A DNA stretch of 64,000 nucleotides from Candidatus Rubrivivax defluviihabitans (GCA_016709385.1 JADJMW010000007.1:92034-156033); one strand, 5' to 3'. Shown: positions 16,525 through 25,269, numbered from the stretch's first letter. The notes: generated by a model from the letters alone, not told the origin. Made by a program: numbers and translations.

Positions 16525-17979
16525 ATGCTCGAGTTGAATGACCCTTCCCTGCTGCGCACGCAGTGCCTGATCGACGGCGCGTGGATCGGTGCCGATGACG
16601 GCCGCACGCTGGCGGTGAACAACCCCGCCAGCGGCGAGAAACTGGCCACCGTGCCCGATGCCGGTGCCGCCGAGACCCGCCGCGCGATCGAAGCCGCCGA
16701 GCGGGCCTTGGTCGACTGGAAGGCGCAGACGGCAGAAGCCCGCGCCCGTGTGCTGCGCCGCTGGTTCGACCTGATGCTGGCCCGCCAGGAAGACCTGGCC
16801 CGCATCATGACCAGCGAGCAAGGCAAGCCGCTGGCCGAGTCGCGCGGCGAGATCGCCTACGCCGCCGCCTATATCGAATGGTTTGCCGAAGAGGCACGCC
16901 GCGTCTACGGCGACCTGGTGCCCTCGCCCTGGGGCGACAAGCGCATCGTCGTCACCAAGGAACCCGTGGGCGTGTGCGCGGCAATCACGCCGTGGAATTT
17001 TCCATCGGCGATGATCACCCGCAAGGTGGCGCCGGCCCTGGCCGCCGGCTGCACCATCGTCGTCAAGCCGGCCTCGCAGACCCCGCTGTCGGCACTGGCA
17101 CTGGCCGAACTGGCCTTGCGTGCCGGCGTGCCGGCGGGTGCCTTCAGTGTCGTGACGGGCAGCGCGACGGCGATCGGCGGCGCGCTCACCGCCAGCCCGG
17201 TGGTGCGCAAGCTCACCTTCACCGGCTCGACCGAGGTCGGCCGCCTGCTGGCCGCGCAATGTGCACCGACCCTCAAGCGCCTGTCGCTCGAACTCGGTGG
17301 CAACGCACCCTTCATCGTCTTCGACGATGCCGACCTGGACGCCGCCGTGGCCGGCGCGATCGCGTCGAAGTTCCGCAACACGGGCCAGACCTGCGTCTGC
17401 ACCAACCGCCTGCTGGTGCAGGACGGCGTCTACGACCGGTTCGCCGAGAAGCTCGGCCAGGCGGTGGCGCAGCTTCGCGTGGGCAACGGCATGCAGGCCG
17501 AGGTGTCGCAGGGGCCGCTGATCGATGCGCCTTCGCTGGCCAAGGTCGAGGAACTGGTGGCCGATGCGCTGGCACAGGGTGCGCGCTGCGTGGCGGGCGG
17601 CCGGCGCCACGCTTTGGGCGGCACCTTCTACGAGCCCACCATCCTGGCCGATGTCACGCCGGCGATGAAGCTCGCCAGCGAAGAGATCTTCGGCCCGGTG
17701 GCGCCGCTGTTCCGTTTCAGGACCGAGGCCGAGGCGATCGCCCTGGCCAACGACACCGAATTCGGGCTGGCGTCGTACTTCTTCTCGCGCGACCTGGCGC
17801 GCGTCTGGCGCGTGGCCAGTGCGCTGGACGTCGGCATGGTGGGCATCAATACCGGCGTCATCAGCACGGCCGTCGCACCGTTCGGCGGCGTCAAGCAGTC
17901 GGGCATGGGGCGCGAAGGCTCGCGCTACGGCATCGAGGGCTATATCGACACCAAGTACCTCTGCATGGGCGGCCTGTGA
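16525..17979 (+). CDS. gabD: Succinate-semialdehyde dehydrogenase
   Basis: This 484-residue GabD-type aldehyde dehydrogenase oxidises succinate semialdehyde to succinate, the last step that links the hpa pathway to the TCA cycle. Visible signatures are ITPWNFPSAMITRKVAPALA, KLTFTGSTEVG, SLELGGNAPFIVFDDADLDA with the general-base Glu, and RNTGQTCVCTNR with the catalytic Cys. The start at 16525 (MLELNDPSLLRTQCLIDG) aligns with GabD. An in-frame ATG at 16480 would add 15 residues and cannot be excluded. The gene lies 94 bases after hpaI, and its role follows from that placement. Confidence 0.88.
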   Translation: MLELNDPSLLRTQCLIDGAWIGADDGRTLAVNNPASGEKLATVPDAGAAETRRAIEAAERALVDWKAQTAEARARVLRRWFDLMLARQEDLARIMTSEQGKPLAESRGEIAYAAAYIEWFAEEARRVYGDLVPSPWGDKRIVVTKEPVGVCAAITPWNFPSAMITRKVAPALAAGCTIVVKPASQTPLSALALAELALRAGVPAGAFSVVTGSATAIGGALTASPVVRKLTFTGSTEVGRLLAAQCAPTLKRLSLELGGNAPFIVFDDADLDAAVAGAIASKFRNTGQTCVCTNRLLVQDGVYDRFAEKLGQAVAQLRVGNGMQAEVSQGPLIDAPSLAKVEELVADALAQGARCVAGGRRHALGGTFYEPTILADVTPAMKLASEEIFGPVAPLFRFRTEAEAIALANDTEFGLASYFFSRDLARVWRVASALDVGMVGINTGVISTAVAPFGGVKQSGMGREGSRYGIEGYIDTKYLCMGGL

Positions 17980-18055
17980 ACGCCCACCACGGCGCTGGCG
18001 GGCACCGGCCCTGAAGCGAAGCGTTTCCCCCAACCCATGAACCCAGGAGAACATC

Positions 18056-18835
18056 ATGGCTGAACCCTCACTGCCCGCTGCCGCCGCACCGCGCCCGAGC
18101 CGCTACTCGCCCGAGGAGTGGGACGCCCGCGTCCGCCTTGCCGCGGCTTACCGCATCTTCGATCACCTGGGTTGGGGTGAGCTGATCTACAACCACATCT
18201 CGCTGCGCGTGCCAGGCACCGAGCCGCACTTCCTGATCAACCCCTTCGGCCTGCACTACTCCGAGGTGCGCGCGTCCAACCTGGTGAAGGTGGACGTTAA
18301 GGGCAACATCATCGGCCACAGCGACTGGCCGATCAACCCGGCAGGCTTCACCTTCCACGGCAAGATCCACGAGCAGGTGCCCGACGCGCACTGCGTTATG
18401 CACGTCCACACCACGCCGACGATGGCGGTGTGCTGCCTCGACGAAGGCCTGTCCTACACCAACTTCTACGCCGCGCAACTGTTCGGCAAGGTCGCCTACC
18501 ACGAGTTCGAAGGCATCACCGTGCATGCCGACGAGGGCTCGCGCATCCTCGACAGCGCCGGCAGCAAGCCGGTGCTGCTGCTGCGCAACCACGGTCCGGT
18601 GACGATGGGCCACACGCTGGCGCAGTGCCTGAGCCTGATGTGGCTGATCAACCGCGCCTGCGAGGTGCAACTGGCCACGCTGAGCATGGGCAAGCCGCGC
18701 GCGATCGCGCAGCCGGTGCTCGAGAGCTGCGTGCGCGACTCGCTGAACTTCGACCCCAAATACGGCGCCGGGCAGGACGCGTTCGACGCGCTGCAGCGCA
18801 TCGTCGACCGCATCGACCCGACCTATCGCAGCTGA
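18056..18835 (+). CDS. Class II aldolase/adducin family protein
   Basis: This 259-residue protein belongs to the class II aldolase/adducin N-terminal family. It has the zinc-binding pattern MHVHTTPTMAVCCL and a third His near LLLRNHGPVTMG. The preceding segment LIYNHISLRVPGTEPHFLIN is characteristic of the AraD-like subgroup found in aromatic catabolic clusters. An AGGAG ribosome-binding site precedes the start at 18056. Standard hpa operons do not contain this gene. It may process a hydroxy-oxo side product or a substrate-specific intermediate. It could be an aldolase, epimerase or decarboxylase; the sequence does not decide. Confidence 0.82.
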   Translation: MAEPSLPAAAAPRPSRYSPEEWDARVRLAAAYRIFDHLGWGELIYNHISLRVPGTEPHFLINPFGLHYSEVRASNLVKVDVKGNIIGHSDWPINPAGFTFHGKIHEQVPDAHCVMHVHTTPTMAVCCLDEGLSYTNFYAAQLFGKVAYHEFEGITVHADEGSRILDSAGSKPVLLLRNHGPVTMGHTLAQCLSLMWLINRACEVQLATLSMGKPRAIAQPVLESCVRDSLNFDPKYGAGQDAFDALQRIVDRIDPTYRS

Positions 18836-18894
18836 GGGCGCGCCGCGGCGGCCACGGCATCGCGGTCAGGGTGCAGGGCAACCATCACTGTGAT

Positions 18895-19078
18895 TGCCTG
18901 CCGGTGATCCTGAGCCCCGAGGAAGTCGGCCGCCTGATCGCCGCCGCCCCCAACCTCAAGCACCAGGCCGCCATGTCGGCGGCCTACGGCGCGGGCCTGC
19001 GCGTCAGCGAGGTGGTTTCGCTCAAGGTCGGCGACATCGACGGTGAGCGCATGACCCTGCGCGTGGAGCAGGGCAACT
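18895..19078 (+). pseudogene. Tyrosine recombinase (site-specific integrase) fragment
   Basis: One frame encodes LPVILSPEEVGRLIAAAPNL, AAYGAGLRVSEVVSLKVGDI and DGERMTLRVEQG. This is the start of the catalytic domain of a phage-type integrase, including the box I Arg in GLRVSE. Nothing before or after continues the protein. At about 19078 the sequence switches abruptly into a minus-strand MetE-like fragment, so this is a deletion or rearrangement scar. It is a relic of a mobile element. Confidence 0.8.
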
Positions 19079-19082
19079 CTTC

Positions 19083-19352
19083 GCCGTACGCCTTGGCCAC
19101 GTCGTCGTAGAACATCGGCTCCAGCTCCGGACAAGCCACCTTGTCGATGCAGGCGCGGCCGCCGTGGAAGTGCAGCATCGTCGGGCTGGAACTTGACGAT
19201 CTCGCTGATCGTCTTGTCCTCGGCCGCGCGCAGCTGCTCGGCGCTGATCGTCTTCTGGTTGAGGAATGGGTCGCGCGCGTCGAGCAGGGCCTTCGGCGCA
19301 GGAAGCTGCCGACATGGTCGGCTCGGAAGGGCGAGGTGGTGCGAATGCTCAT
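19083..19352 (-). pseudogene. MetE-like methionine synthase, deleted fragment
   Basis: The minus strand starts with MSIRTTSPFRADHVGSFLR, then in a shifted frame PKALLDARDPFLNQKTISAE, the N-terminus of MetE C-terminal-domain-like (UROD/MetE) proteins. It then jumps to GGRACIDKVACPELEPMFYD, which lies much further into that family. Over 100 residues between these parts are missing, at least two frame changes are needed, and the fragment ends at a junction with an integrase relic. It cannot be functional. Confidence 0.72.
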
Positions 19353-19489
19353 GGCGGTCTCTCGCATCGTTGGTCTTGCAGGCCGAAGGGTGGCACATCT
19401 CAAAACCCATACGTGGAATACAGCATCATCCGATGCTTTAGTGCTTACCCTATATTTTTCGGCGTAGTTTCTGAAGAAAATCCGCTTTC

Positions 19490-19497
19490 TGTATACA
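19490..19497. promoter_or_regulatory. Candidate GntR operator upstream of vanA-like gene
   Basis: TGTATACA is a perfect 8-bp palindrome 20 bases before the start codon at 19518, within an AT-rich patch (about 19430-19500) that stands out from the local composition. FadR/VanR-type GntR regulators commonly bind such TGTNNACA-like sites. The GntR gene of this cluster is the likely binder. Confidence 0.45.
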
Positions 19498-19517
19498 TTC
19501 CGTATCCCGCGACCGCC

Positions 19518-20606
19518 ATGAAGCCCTTCCCGCTGAACGCTTGGTATGCCGCCGCCTACGATGTCGAAGTCAAGGCCGCGCTGCTCGGCCGCACCATCTG
19601 CGGCCAGAAGATCGTCATGTTCAGGCGCAAGGACGCCAGCGTCGCCGCGCTGGAAGACGCCTGCTGGCACCGGCTGCTGCCGCTGTCCAAGGGACGGCTG
19701 CGCGACGACCAGATCACCTGCGGCTACCACGGCCTGGTATTCGACGGCGAGGGCCGCTGCACGCACATGCCCTCGCAGGAGACGCTGAACCCGTCGGCCT
19801 GCGTGCGCGCCTTCCCGGTGGTGGAAAAGCACCGCTTCGTCTGGGTCTGGCCCGGCGATCCGGCGCTGGCCGATCCGGCGAAGATCCCCGACCTGCACTG
19901 GAACGATGACCCGGCCTGGGCCGGCGACGGCAAGCTCATCACGGTGAAGTGCGACTACCGCCTGGTGCTCGACAACCTGATGGACCTGACGCACGAGACC
20001 TACGTGCACGGCAGCAGCATCGGCCAGCTGGCCGTGGCCGAGGCGCCCTTCGTCGCCACGCACGGCAACCGCACCGCCACCGTGACACGCTGGATGGAGG
20101 ACATCGACCCTCCCCCCTTCTGGGCCGGCCAGCTGAAGCACGCCACCGGCTACGAGGGCCGCGTCGACCGCTGGCAGATCATCCGCTTCGAAGCGCCCTG
20201 CACCATCGCCATCGACGTGGGCGTGGCGCCGGCAGGCAGCGGCGCGCCACCCAAGGACGGAAGGCCCGGCGACCGCTCCAAGGGTGTCAACGGCTTCGTG
20301 CTCAACACCATCACCCCCGAGACCAACAAGACCTGCCACTATTTCTGGGCCTTCGCGCGCAACTACTGCCTGGGTGAACAGCGGCTGACGCACGAGCTGC
20401 GCGAGGGCGTGTCCAGCATCTTCCGCGAGGACGAACTGATCCTCGAAGCGCAGCAGCAGGCCATTGACGAACGCCCCGGCTACAGCTTCTACAACCTGAA
20501 CATCGACGCCGGCTCGATGTGGGCGCGCCGGCTGATCGACAACATGGTGCGCGCCGAGACCCCGGCGCACGAGCGTCCCGGCGCAATCCCGCTGCGCGCC
20601 GCCTGA
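19518..20606 (+). CDS. Rieske aromatic O-demethylase oxygenase subunit (VanA-like)
   Basis: This 362-residue Rieske non-heme iron oxygenase of the vanillate O-demethylase family has its [2Fe-2S] ligands at Cys49, His51, Cys68 and His71 (CWH and CGYH). The mononuclear iron motif is NLMDLTHETYVH, with His159 and His164. VanA enzymes use NADH electrons from VanB to remove methyl groups from methoxy-aromatic acids, giving catechol-type products and formaldehyde. The substrate may be vanillate or another methoxyarene. A GntR regulator starts one base into the stop codon (TGATG) and a VanB-like reductase follows. The start is ATG 19518. Confidence 0.85.
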   Translation: MKPFPLNAWYAAAYDVEVKAALLGRTICGQKIVMFRRKDASVAALEDACWHRLLPLSKGRLRDDQITCGYHGLVFDGEGRCTHMPSQETLNPSACVRAFPVVEKHRFVWVWPGDPALADPAKIPDLHWNDDPAWAGDGKLITVKCDYRLVLDNLMDLTHETYVHGSSIGQLAVAEAPFVATHGNRTATVTRWMEDIDPPPFWAGQLKHATGYEGRVDRWQIIRFEAPCTIAIDVGVAPAGSGAPPKDGRPGDRSKGVNGFVLNTITPETNKTCHYFWAFARNYCLGEQRLTHELREGVSSIFREDELILEAQQQAIDERPGYSFYNLNIDAGSMWARRLIDNMVRAETPAHERPGAIPLRAA

Positions 20607-21361
20607 TGAACGCCACTGCGGACCTTGCCGAACCGTCGCAGACGGTGCGCGTGCAGTTGCGGCTGCGCGAGCTGATCCTCGGCGGCGAGCTCAAGCCCGG
20701 CGCGCGCATCGCCGAGCTGACGCTGGTGGAGCGACTGGGTGCGTCGCGCACGCCCATCCGCATGGCGCTGGTGCGCTTGCAGGAAGAAGGCCTGCTCGAG
20801 GCACTGCCGCACGGCGGCTTTGCGGTCAAGGACTTCTCGGAGTCCGACATCCACGACGCCATCGAGCTGCGCGGCACGCTCGAAGGACTGTGTGCGCGGC
20901 TGGCCGCCGAACGCGGCGTCAGCACCGTGCTGATGACCGAGGCACGCGACTGCGTCGAGCAGATCGACGCACTGCTGGCCGCGCCCAGCCTGAGCGAAGA
21001 ATCCTTCACCGGCTACGTGCTGCACAACGGCCGCTTGCACGACCTGCTGGCCGAGATGTCCGGCTCGGACATGGTGCGCCGCCAACTGGAGCGCGCCAAG
21101 ACCCTGCCCTTCGCCTCGCCCAACGGCTTCGTTCTGGCGCGTTCCACCGGAGCCGATGCGCGCGACGCGCTGGTGGTGGCGCAGGCGCAGCACCGCGGCG
21201 TGCTCGACGCCATCCGGCAGCGCGAAGGTTCACGCGCCGAGAGCCTGATGCGCGAACACGCACGCATCGCCCACGGCAACCTGCGCGCCGCACTCGCCGA
21301 CCACCGCAGCTGGCAGCGCGTACCCGGTGCCAGCCTGATCCGCCGCCGCCCATCCCGCTGA
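20606..21361 (+). CDS. GntR-family regulator, FadR/VanR type
   Basis: This 251-residue regulator has an N-terminal GntR winged HTH (about residues 14-80, with LVERLGASRTPIRMALVRLQ and EGLLEALPHGGFAV). An all-helical FCD ligand-binding domain follows. VanR proteins of this family repress vanAB and respond to vanillate. The gene lies between the oxygenase and reductase genes, overlapping the first by one base and ending three bases before the second. It is therefore co-transcribed with its presumed targets and probably autoregulated through the TGTATACA site at 19490. Confidence 0.87.
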   Translation: MNATADLAEPSQTVRVQLRLRELILGGELKPGARIAELTLVERLGASRTPIRMALVRLQEEGLLEALPHGGFAVKDFSESDIHDAIELRGTLEGLCARLAAERGVSTVLMTEARDCVEQIDALLAAPSLSEESFTGYVLHNGRLHDLLAEMSGSDMVRRQLERAKTLPFASPNGFVLARSTGADARDALVVAQAQHRGVLDAIRQREGSRAESLMREHARIAHGNLRAALADHRSWQRVPGASLIRRRPSR

Positions 21362-21364
21362 CCC

Positions 21365-22363
21365 ATGAAACACAACGCTCAGTGGCATAGCGCCACCATC
21401 CGCGCGCAGCGCGACCTGAGCCCCAGCGTGCGCGAGTTCGAGATCCGCCCCGAGCGCGGCGTGCGCCCCTGGAGCGTGGGCAGCCACCTCGACCTGCGCG
21501 TGGTGGTCGACGGCCGCGAGGAGAAGCGCTCGTACTCGCTGGTCGGCCTGCCGCATGCACCAGGGGACGCGCCCGGCGCCGACGAGGTCTACCGCATCGC
21601 CGTGCGCCGCGCCGAGCCGGGGCGCGGCGGCTCACGCTGGCTGTGGGGCCTGCAGACCGGCGACGAGCTGCTGATCGGCGAGCCGAACAACCACTTCGAG
21701 ATCGGCTGGCAGGCCCCTTACACGCTGCTGGTGGCCGGCGGCATCGGCATCACGCCGATCCTGGGCATGGCGTTGCAGCTGGCGCAGCGTGGCGCGCCGC
21801 TGCGCATGCTCTATGCCGCACGCTGCACCGACGAGCTGATCTACCGCGACACATTGCAGGCGGCGCTGGGCGAGCGGCTATGCACGCTGTGCAGCGACGC
21901 CGGCCAGCGCATCGACCTCGACGCCGAGATCGCCGCGCTGCCGAGCGGCGGCCAACTGGCGCTGTGCGGCCCGCTGAGCCTGATGGACGCCGCACGCGCC
22001 GCCTGGCAGCGCAGCGGCCGGCCGGCCGCCGGGCTGCGCTTCGAGACCTTCGGCAACAGCGGCCAGCATGCCGCCGAAGCCTTCTGGGTGGAGCTGCCGC
22101 GCCACGGCCTGCGCTTCGAAGTGCCGGCCGGCCGCAACCTGCTGGACATGCTGGAAGAACATGGCGTGCAGGCGCTGTCCGACTGCCGGCGCGGCGAATG
22201 CGGGCTGTGTGCGATGGACATCGTCCAGGTGCAGGGCACGGTGGACCACCGCGACGTGTTCTTCAGTGCCGCGCAGAAGCAGGCGAATGAACGTCTGTGC
22301 GCCTGCGTCTCGCGCGTCTGCGGCGGCGGCGTGGTGCTGGATTCGGCCTTCCGCCCCGACTGA
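21365..22363 (+). CDS. Oxygenase reductase subunit (VanB-like)
   Basis: This 332-residue class IA-type reductase has, in order, a flavin domain (EKRSYSLVGLPHAP), a pyridine-nucleotide domain (TLLVAGGIGITPILGMALQL and LCGPLSLMDAARA), and a C-terminal plant-type [2Fe-2S] ferredoxin domain. The ferredoxin cysteines lie in SDCRRGECGLCAMD and RLCACVSR. It passes electrons from NADH to the Rieske oxygenase encoded two genes upstream. The architecture and length match VanB. It ends in a hairpin that separates it from the convergent operon. Confidence 0.87.
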   Translation: MKHNAQWHSATIRAQRDLSPSVREFEIRPERGVRPWSVGSHLDLRVVVDGREEKRSYSLVGLPHAPGDAPGADEVYRIAVRRAEPGRGGSRWLWGLQTGDELLIGEPNNHFEIGWQAPYTLLVAGGIGITPILGMALQLAQRGAPLRMLYAARCTDELIYRDTLQAALGERLCTLCSDAGQRIDLDAEIAALPSGGQLALCGPLSLMDAARAAWQRSGRPAAGLRFETFGNSGQHAAEAFWVELPRHGLRFEVPAGRNLLDMLEEHGVQALSDCRRGECGLCAMDIVQVQGTVDHRDVFFSAAQKQANERLCACVSRVCGGGVVLDSAFRPD

Positions 22364-22382
22364 CTGCGGCGCAGCCGCAGTC
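22362..22382. terminator. Hairpin between convergent vanB-like gene and minus-strand operon
   Basis: GACTGCGGC and GCCGCAGTC form a perfect 9-bp stem around a 3-base loop, starting inside the vanB-like stop codon. There is no T tract on either side, so intrinsic termination is uncertain. The position between convergent units supports a terminator role in either direction. Confidence 0.5.
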
Positions 22383-22594
22383 GCGCAATACCACCTGCCG
22401 GTCGCGCAGAGCTAGGGCTGGGCGGGCGTCACAGGGGTGCTGCGCCGTGACGGACAGGCCGCCGGCCGAGTGCTCGTGTGCCCAGATCCCGCGGCGTCAT
22501 CGGGACAGTCGCCGCGACGCCGACGAACGCTTCATCCGTACGAAAGGCACGACTCGTGCCCAAAACTCCCCGCGGTGGGTGCCATCGGCGCTGG

Positions 22595-23554
22595 TCAGTC
22601 TTGCACCACGGCCTGCCTGACGAGCGTGGGCAGATCGTCGTCGCGGTGGAAGCCGGCGGCATCGGCTGCGGCCGTCGCCAGCTGCGGAAAGCGGCCGAAC
22701 AGCGATTCGATCCGCTCCTGCGGCGCGTAGCTCACGCGGTCCCGCACGCCCGTCCCGTGCACCGACGCGATGGCGTCCACGAGCTGCGTCATCGAAAAGT
22801 GCAAGGTCGGCAGCGTGAAGCTGCGGCCTGCGACCAGCGACGCCGCTGGCAAGGTCGCGGCATGCAGAAGATTCTCCAACACGCAGGGCAAGGACGACGC
22901 CCAGGTGGTCGCCGCCGGCGACATGGGGCAGGTGAATGCCCGCCCGGCCGCCAGTTCGCGAACCATGTCGCTCAGGAACGCCGAGAGCTGCCCCGTGCGT
23001 GCCGGCGGCCGCGCCAGCACGCCGGGGATGCGCAGCGAACGCCCGTCGATCCAGCCATGGCGGCTGAAGTCCGCCACCAAGATCTCGCCGACGAGCTTGT
23101 GCGCGCCATAGGTCAGCAGCGGCCGCAGCGGCGTGTCGTCGTCGACAGGCCCGGTCATCGCGCCGAAGACCGCGATCGTGCTGGCGAAGACGAACACCGG
23201 CGCGCGTCCGCCAGCCTCGACCTGTTTCTTGCCGGCTTCCAGCAGCACCAGCGTCGCGTCCAGGTTGACGCGGCGTGCGAGTTCGTACTGCTGTTCGGCC
23301 AAACCACCGGGAATGCTGGCGAGGTGGAAGATCAGGTCGACAGGCAATTCGGCCAGCGTGTGCCGCAGCCAGGGTGCGTCGGCAAGGTCGCCCGCAACGG
23401 GATGCACGAACGGCGCCACCGGCGGGTCGTCCAGGGTCAGGTCGAGCAGCGAGAGCCGGGTGAGTGGTGCACCGCCGAGCCGCGCCTGCCGGCACAGGCG
23501 CCGGGACAGCGCGCGCCCGATGAAGCCGTTGGCGCCGGTGATCAGAACGTGCAT
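22595..23554 (-). CDS. NAD-dependent epimerase/dehydratase family protein, DenD-like
   Basis: This 319-residue extended SDR protein starts MHVLITGANGFIGRALSRRL (nucleotide-binding glycine motif). It has the FASTIAVFG and YGAHKLVGE segments with the catalytic Tyr and Lys. The subgroup resembles D-erythronate dehydrogenase (DenD) and related sugar-acid dehydrogenases. It is the last gene of a 16-gene minus-strand run and begins 14 bases after the FAH-family gene. Its substrate in this pathway is unknown; oxidation of a hydroxy acid released from ring cleavage is one possibility. The start at 23554 is the first codon of the nucleotide-binding strand. Confidence 0.82.
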   Translation of the reverse strand: MHVLITGANGFIGRALSRRLCRQARLGGAPLTRLSLLDLTLDDPPVAPFVHPVAGDLADAPWLRHTLAELPVDLIFHLASIPGGLAEQQYELARRVNLDATLVLLEAGKKQVEAGGRAPVFVFASTIAVFGAMTGPVDDDTPLRPLLTYGAHKLVGEILVADFSRHGWIDGRSLRIPGVLARPPARTGQLSAFLSDMVRELAAGRAFTCPMSPAATTWASSLPCVLENLLHAATLPAASLVAGRSFTLPTLHFSMTQLVDAIASVHGTGVRDRVSYAPQERIESLFGRFPQLATAAADAAGFHRDDDLPTLVRQAVVQD

Positions 23555-23568
23555 GCCGCCGTCCTGCG

Positions 23569-24552
23569 TCACGATGCCGATACGACGCGCTGGTCGATGA
23601 CTCCGAACGGCCCGTCGCGCCCGTCGTCGAAGCGCGCCTGCATGCGCACGCGGTCGCCGAAGCGCATGAACGCGGTGCGGATCTCGCCCTGGTCGATCTT
23701 CTCGATCACGCGGCGTTCGGCGATGCAGGCCGAGCCGGCGCCGCGCGAGACATTGGAAACCGTTCCCGAGCCGACGATGCTGCCCGCCGCGAGCCGGCGC
23801 GTACGCGCCGCATGCGCCACCAACTGGCCGAACGAGAAATTCATCTCGCCGCCGTGCGGCTCGCCGAAGCGCTCGCCGTTCCATTGCAGGTGCAGCCGCA
23901 TCTGCACGCGGCCGTCGCGCCAGGCCGCGCCCAGTTCGTCCGGCGTCACCGCCACCGGCGCAAAGGCGGTGGACGGCTTGGCCTGCAGGAAGCCGAAGCC
24001 GGTCTTCATCTCGTGCGGGCCCAGGGCGCGCAGGCTCCAGTCGTTGATCTGCACGACCAGCCGCACGCAGCGCAACGCGGCTTCGGGCGACACCGCCATC
24101 GGCACCGGGCCGCAGACCACGCCGAACTCGCCTTCGAAGTCGATGCCGTCGGCTTCGCTGGGCAGCGGCACGTCGTCTTGCGGGCCCAGGAAATCGTCGC
24201 TGGCACCCTGGTACATCACCGGCACGGTGTCGAAGTGCGGGATCGGCGGCGTGTTGAACGCCTGCTCCATCAGCCGGCCGTGGTTGAGGAAGGCCGAGCC
24301 GTCCAGCCACTGCGGGGCGCGCGGCAGCGGTGCGGCGCAGGCCTTGGGATCGAAGGGCTGCGCCTCGCCGCAACGACCGTCGTTCAAGACATCAGAGAGG
24401 CGCCGCAGGGCCGCTTCGCATTCGTCCCAATGTTGCAGGGCATGGATCAGACTGGGTGCGATCGCGCCAGCTTGCACGGCACGCTGCAGGTCGTTCGAGA
24501 CGACGAGCAGGCGCCCATCCAGGCTGCCATCGCGCAGGGTGGCCAGTTTCAT
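23569..24552 (-). CDS. Fumarylacetoacetate hydrolase family protein
   Basis: This 327-residue protein of the FAH superfamily has a metal-binding ExE motif in GIDFEGEFGVVCGPVPMAV and further family segments LRALGPHEMKTGFGFLQAKP and AGSIVGSGTVSNVSRGAGS. The N-terminus MKLATLRDGSLDGRLLVVS is typical of the fumarylacetoacetase subgroup of about 330 residues common in Burkholderiales. Members hydrolyse or decarboxylate acylpyruvates formed after aromatic ring opening. Here it likely acts downstream of the extradiol dioxygenase and alpha/beta hydrolase of the same operon. The exact reaction cannot be read from sequence. Confidence 0.86.
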   Translation of the reverse strand: MKLATLRDGSLDGRLLVVSNDLQRAVQAGAIAPSLIHALQHWDECEAALRRLSDVLNDGRCGEAQPFDPKACAAPLPRAPQWLDGSAFLNHGRLMEQAFNTPPIPHFDTVPVMYQGASDDFLGPQDDVPLPSEADGIDFEGEFGVVCGPVPMAVSPEAALRCVRLVVQINDWSLRALGPHEMKTGFGFLQAKPSTAFAPVAVTPDELGAAWRDGRVQMRLHLQWNGERFGEPHGGEMNFSFGQLVAHAARTRRLAAGSIVGSGTVSNVSRGAGSACIAERRVIEKIDQGEIRTAFMRFGDRVRMQARFDDGRDGPFGVIDQRVVSAS

Positions 24553-24623
24553 GGCAATTCCTTCGAGAGTGGGTTGTCCGCAGCTTGAAAATCACCTTCG
24601 CGGCGCATCGAAGCCGGAGCGGA

Positions 24624-25202
24624 TCAGCGTGCCGCCAGCGCCTGCGCGATGGCCGGGTCGTAGCGGCCGTCGACCAGGACGAACAGCATGCGGCAGGGCC
24701 GGCCCGAGCGGTTGGCCCACGCATGGTTGGTGCCGCGCTGCACGACGACGCTGCCGGGCTTGAGTTGCACCTCGCTGTCGTCGAGCACCAGCGTCAGCTC
24801 GCCTTCGATGACGATGCCGTAGTCCACCGATTCGGTGCGGTGCATCAGTGGGTGCGGCGAATCGGCCTTGACGGTCGAGGCCGCGACGTCGCCGATCTGC
24901 GTGAACGCTTCCTTCATCTTCCCGGCGCCATGGGTCATCAGGTCCGCGCTGTCCGGCGGGATGTCGACGAAGCGGATGCGCGTGCCCTGATTCGGCGGCG
25001 GCAGCATCAGCGGGCCGAGCGTGGGGTCTGCGCCGTTGTCGACAGGCACCGGCATCCCTGCAGTGCTCCAGACTTCGTGGAAGACGGTGCCGGGGATGGC
25101 GGCGATCTCGACCACCGTGGGCAGGGGCCCTTGGCTGGCGACGATGGCCTTGCCGTCGGCATCATGCCGTGTGACGACGCGGTGGATCGGGCGCGGGTTC
25201 AT
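24624..25202 (-). CDS. Cupin-domain protein
   Basis: This 192-residue protein has a single C-terminal cupin barrel, with metal-ligand type residues in HPLMHRTESVDYGIVIEGEL and VVQRGTNHAWANR. The first 100 residues are a less conserved part found in a family of catabolic-cluster cupins. The start at 25202 follows an AGGAG site; the frame is open further upstream. Cupins of this kind may be isomerases, dioxygenases or ligand-binding regulators. The operon position suggests a step in aromatic breakdown, but no reaction can be assigned. Confidence 0.8.
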   Translation of the reverse strand: MNPRPIHRVVTRHDADGKAIVASQGPLPTVVEIAAIPGTVFHEVWSTAGMPVPVDNGADPTLGPLMLPPPNQGTRIRFVDIPPDSADLMTHGAGKMKEAFTQIGDVAASTVKADSPHPLMHRTESVDYGIVIEGELTLVLDDSEVQLKPGSVVVQRGTNHAWANRSGRPCRMLFVLVDGRYDPAIAQALAAR

Positions 25203-25269
25203 CGACGGTCTCCTGGTGGTGGTGGCGATCGCCGGTCGACGCGGTGCCCCCGCAGCATGGCCCGCACCC

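Noticed and set aside
16408..18057. 549-codon minus-strand open frame over gabD
   Set aside because: Antisense to a complete aldehyde dehydrogenase with all catalytic motifs; its translation has no family signature.
22362..22382. Hairpin as a riboswitch or attenuator
   Set aside because: It sits in a stop codon between convergent genes with no leader or open reading frame following, so a terminator is the simpler reading.
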